A stretch of 8,008 nt of DNA. Source: an uncultured Verrucomicrobiota bacterium. Its GTDB lineage: Bacteria; Verrucomicrobiota; Kiritimatiellia; RFP12; UBA1067. A model generated the notes under the pieces. That model was not told the DNA's origin. It saw only the letters and a program-made list of their open reading frames with translations, and did not search any database. The stretch's first letter is position 1. The number at the start of each line of letters is the position of its first letter. Shown piece after piece: positions 6,414-8,008 of this stretch. The stretch covers positions 1 to 8,008 of the forward strand of contig CAMEZU010000074.1 in NCBI GenBank assembly GCA_945947925.1. The letters run 5' to 3'. The position numbers were made by a program, and so were the translations under genes.

Positions 6414-6445
6414 GTTTGGATGTTTGGTTGTTTGGATGTTTGGAT
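6414..6445. repeat. Left octamer array flanking the four-helix-bundle gene
   Basis: Four head-to-tail units with period 8: GTTTGGAT, GTTTGGTT, GTTTGGAT, GTTTGGAT. The array starts 9 bp after the ftsZ stop and ends 2 bp before ATG 6448. It is the inverted partner of the array at 6841-6873; the two could pair over about 32 bp in the transcript. Confidence 0.9.
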
Positions 6446-6447
6446 TA

Positions 6448-6888
6448 ATGGATATGCCTGACAGGATCACGAAGTCCAATTCCGCAAAGGCGCAGTTCCG
6501 GCAGGAGCTTGAGGACCGCACGACTCGATTGGCCGTCGGGACCTTCAAGCTTCTTGACGGACTGCCGAAGAAGAATTCGACACGCGTCATCGCCTTTCAG
6601 CTCGGCAAGTCCGCATCCTCCATCGGAGCAAACTACCAGGAGGCAACCCGTACTGAATCACGGGAAGACTTTGGACACAAGATCCAGTTGGCGCTCAAGG
6701 AAGCAGCCGAGAGTTGCTATTGGTTCGGCATCCTGCCCCAGCTCTACCCCATGCACCAGACAATCGGATCCCTGCGGGACGAGTGCATCCTGCTCAGGAA
6801 CCTGCTCCAGTCGATCGGCCGCTCCGTTCGGGCAAACGATACCCAAACATCCAAACATCCCAAACATCCAAACAGCTCCTCCTTATGA
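6448..6888 (+). CDS. Four-helix-bundle protein (S23 / 23S rRNA intervening sequence protein family)
   Basis: This is a small, mostly helical protein of about 146 residues. The core matches the four-helix-bundle (TIGR02436-type) family: RTTRLAVGTFKLLDGLP (24-40), then QLGKSASSIGANYQEATR (51-68), and DFGHKIQLALKEAAESCYW (74-92) followed by a last helix DECILLRNLLQSIGR (111-125). The molecular role is unknown; relatives lie in 23S rRNA intervening sequences and include Avd of diversity-generating retroelements. The last 16 residues, from DTQTSKHP on, are largely encoded by the right repeat array and are not family sequence. ATG 6448 is preferred; ATG 6454 is possible, and GTG 6412 would add a hydrophobic repeat-encoded leader. 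Shine-Dalgarno is weak. The stop overlaps the mutL ATG (ATGA), so mutL translation may depend on it. Confidence 0.8.
   Translation: MDMPDRITKSNSAKAQFRQELEDRTTRLAVGTFKLLDGLPKKNSTRVIAFQLGKSASSIGANYQEATRTESREDFGHKIQLALKEAAESCYWFGILPQLYPMHQTIGSLRDECILLRNLLQSIGRSVRANDTQTSKHPKHPNSSSL
6841..6873. repeat. Right octamer array flanking the four-helix-bundle gene
   Basis: Four units: ACCCAAAC, ATCCAAAC, ATCCCAAAC (one extra C), ATCCAAAC. This is the reverse complement type of the left array. It is translated as the hydrophilic tail QTSKHPKHPN of the four-helix-bundle protein and ends 11 bp before the mutL ATG. Confidence 0.9.
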
Positions 6889-8008
6889 CGCCTCGTGACG
6901 GACATATTCGGGTTCTTCCTCTGCATGTCGCGAACAAGATCGCGGCGGGCGAGGTCGTCGAGCGTCCGGCCTCGGTCGTCAAGGAGCTTGTCGAAAACGC
7001 CATCGACGCGGGCGCGAAATCGATCCGCATCTCGATCACGCAGGGCGGACGCAAGCTCGTCTCCGTGCAGGACGACGGCTGCGGCATGACGCGCGACGAC
7101 GCGGTCCTTTCGCTCGAGCGCCAGGCGACGTCGAAGATCCTCGACGTCAACGACATCGAGGAGATCGACACGCTCGGCTTCCGTGGCGAGGCCATTCCGT
7201 CCATCGCGTCCGTCTCCCGCTTCACGATCACCACGCGGCGGCACGAGTCGGACGAGGGAACGCTCGTCCAGGTCAACGCCGGACAGCTCGCCGAGGTCTC
7301 CTCCGCCGGCTGTCCCCCGGGGACGCTTGTCGAGGTCCGCGACCTCTTCTGCAACGTTCCCGCGCGGCGGAAGTTCCTCCGCGCGTATGCGACCGAAGAA
7401 AGCCACGTGAAGCAGGTCTTCACCGTCCACGCGCTCGCCCACCCCGCGATCGGCTTCGCGCTGAACGTGGAGGGACGCGAACTCTACCGCCTCGCGCCCG
7501 CCGCCACGCTTGCGGACCGCGTCCTCGACCTCTTCGGCCGGGACTTCGTCGCCGAGCTCCTCCCCGTCGGCGGCCAGCCGGCCCGTTCGGCATCCGAAGA
7601 AACCGGCGTCCCGTCCGGCAATCCAAACATCCAAACATCCAAACAATCCAAACATCAGGAAATCCGCGTCAGCGGATTCCTCGAGCGGCCGAACCTCAAC
7701 CAGCCGACGCGGCGCGACCAGTACGTCTTCGTGAACGGACGCCCCGCCACCGCGCCGTCGATCGCCTATGCGCTGCGCGAGGCCTACCCGCGCCGTCAGG
7801 GCGACGTGCGGCCCGCGGCGATCCTCTTTATCGACCTGCCGCCGAACCAGGTGGACGTCAACGTCCATCCGACGAAACGCGAGGTCCGCTTCCGCGACAA
7901 CGTCGCCGTCAAGCAGGCCATCATGTCCGCGATCGAGCTGGCCCTGCGCCAACCGCCGAGTACGCGGGGTCGACCCGACCCCGCCCTGGAAGCGCCACGG
8001 CCCGTCCA
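6885..8008 (+). CDS. mutL: DNA mismatch repair protein MutL, N-terminal part (cut by window end)
   Basis: The frame is open for 374 codons to the window edge. It is a GHKL ATPase that links mismatch recognition by MutS to strand incision. Visible are LPLHVANKIAAGEVVERPASVVKELVENAIDAGA (11-44, given here as two blocks around VVER) with catalytic Glu34 and Asn38, DDGCGM (63-68), TSKI, GFRGEAIPSIASVS (98-111), GTLVEVRDLFCNVPARRKFL (146-165), QYVFVNGRP (279-287) and the ATP-contacting Lys331 in NVHPTKREVRF. All are intact, so the N-terminal domain should work. Residues about 246-257 (NPNIQTSKQSKH) come from an octamer array and sit in the loop between the ATPase and the following strand (IRVSGFLERPN). 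ATG 6885 overlaps the preceding stop by 4 bases. The bases before it are pyrimidine-rich (CTCCTCCTT) and give no Shine-Dalgarno. The C-terminal endonuclease or dimer domain is outside the window. Confidence 0.95.
   Translation, partial: MTPRDGHIRVLPLHVANKIAAGEVVERPASVVKELVENAIDAGAKSIRISITQGGRKLVSVQDDGCGMTRDDAVLSLERQATSKILDVNDIEEIDTLGFRGEAIPSIASVSRFTITTRRHESDEGTLVQVNAGQLAEVSSAGCPPGTLVEVRDLFCNVPARRKFLRAYATEESHVKQVFTVHALAHPAIGFALNVEGRELYRLAPAATLADRVLDLFGRDFVAELLPVGGQPARSASEETGVPSGNPNIQTSKQSKHQEIRVSGFLERPNLNQPTRRDQYVFVNGRPATAPSIAYALREAYPRRQGDVRPAAILFIDLPPNQVDVNVHPTKREVRFRDNVAVKQAIMSAIELALRQPPSTRGRPDPALEAPRPV
7621..7653. repeat. Octamer array inserted in frame within mutL
   Basis: Three perfect head-to-tail copies of ATCCAAAC (7621-7644) and a fourth with one extra A (7645-7653). 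The units are the same as those flanking the four-helix-bundle gene. The array is AT-richer than the surrounding gene, and is read as NPNIQTSKQSK in a MutL surface loop without breaking the frame. Confidence 0.9.

Larger units (their letters stand above)
6414..6873 (+). mobile_element. Candidate cassette: four-helix-bundle gene between inverted octamer arrays
   Basis: A roughly 460-bp unit has GTTTGGAT-type repeats at the left and ATCCAAAC-type repeats at the right, enclosing one small gene. The layout resembles 23S rRNA intervening sequences, whose complementary ends form a stem around an ORF of the same protein family. It separates ftsZ from mutL, and its base composition and codon use look less GC-biased than the neighbours. 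No transposase, recombinase or target-site duplication is visible, so mobility is inferred. Confidence 0.4.

Noticed and set aside
6448..6888. Diversity-generating retroelement accessory protein (Avd)
   Set aside because: The family is related to Avd, but there is no reverse transcriptase and no template or variable repeat pair in the window.
6841..7653. CRISPR-like repeats
   Set aside because: Units are 8 bp head to tail with no spacers and no cas genes.
6744..7952. Minus-strand frame opposite mutL containing MFGLFGCLD-like peptides
   Set aside because: The peptide is just the octamer array read on the other strand; mutL is unmistakable on the plus strand.

Overview
This is a GC-rich bacterial segment carrying the end of a division and cell wall (dcw) cluster, followed by the start of mutL. 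The combination of a fused murC-murB gene, the order ddl-ftsQ-ftsA-ftsZ, a strongly diverged FtsZ and high GC suggests the PVC superphylum (Verrucomicrobiota, Kiritimatiellota or Lentisphaerota). That placement is inferred from gene content and is not proved.

Layout from left to right. Positions 1-262 hold no convincing protein gene. On the minus strand they show an extended -10 promoter just past the murCB stop, nested stem-loops and a terminator-like hairpin with a T run at the window edge, so they probably encode a structured RNA of about 230 nt. Positions 263-2224 (minus) encode a MurC-MurB fusion. A 52-bp divergent spacer (2225-2276) contains two identical extended -10 promoters arranged as a perfect 11-bp inverted repeat, and both place the start of transcription on or within a few bases of the start codon. 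Rightward from there run ddl, ftsQ, ftsA, ftsZ, a small four-helix-bundle gene and mutL (cut by the window end). Most junctions are 4-base overlaps, consistent with one translationally coupled operon.

The genes fit one process. MurC and MurB make UDP-MurNAc and add L-Ala, Ddl makes the D-Ala-D-Ala dipeptide, and FtsQ, FtsA and FtsZ are divisome proteins. MutL (mismatch repair) is a downstream passenger.

The main novelty candidate is a family of short tandem repeats scattered through genes. An octamer (GTTTGGAT / ATCCAAAC) forms arrays of about four units in inverted orientation on both sides of the four-helix-bundle gene (6414-6445 and 6841-6873). Further copies lie in frame inside mutL (7621-7653) and, degenerate, inside murC (1339-1371). 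The same murCB gene also carries a hexamer array (1539-1580) and a heptamer array (559-586), both in frame. The four-helix-bundle gene between inverted arrays resembles the protein-coding intervening sequences of 23S rRNA, but here it sits between protein genes and may be a mobile cassette. Other points are a FtsZ whose T7 catalytic loop has lost an Asn and the second Asp, and a MurB domain lacking most of its usual N-terminal region.
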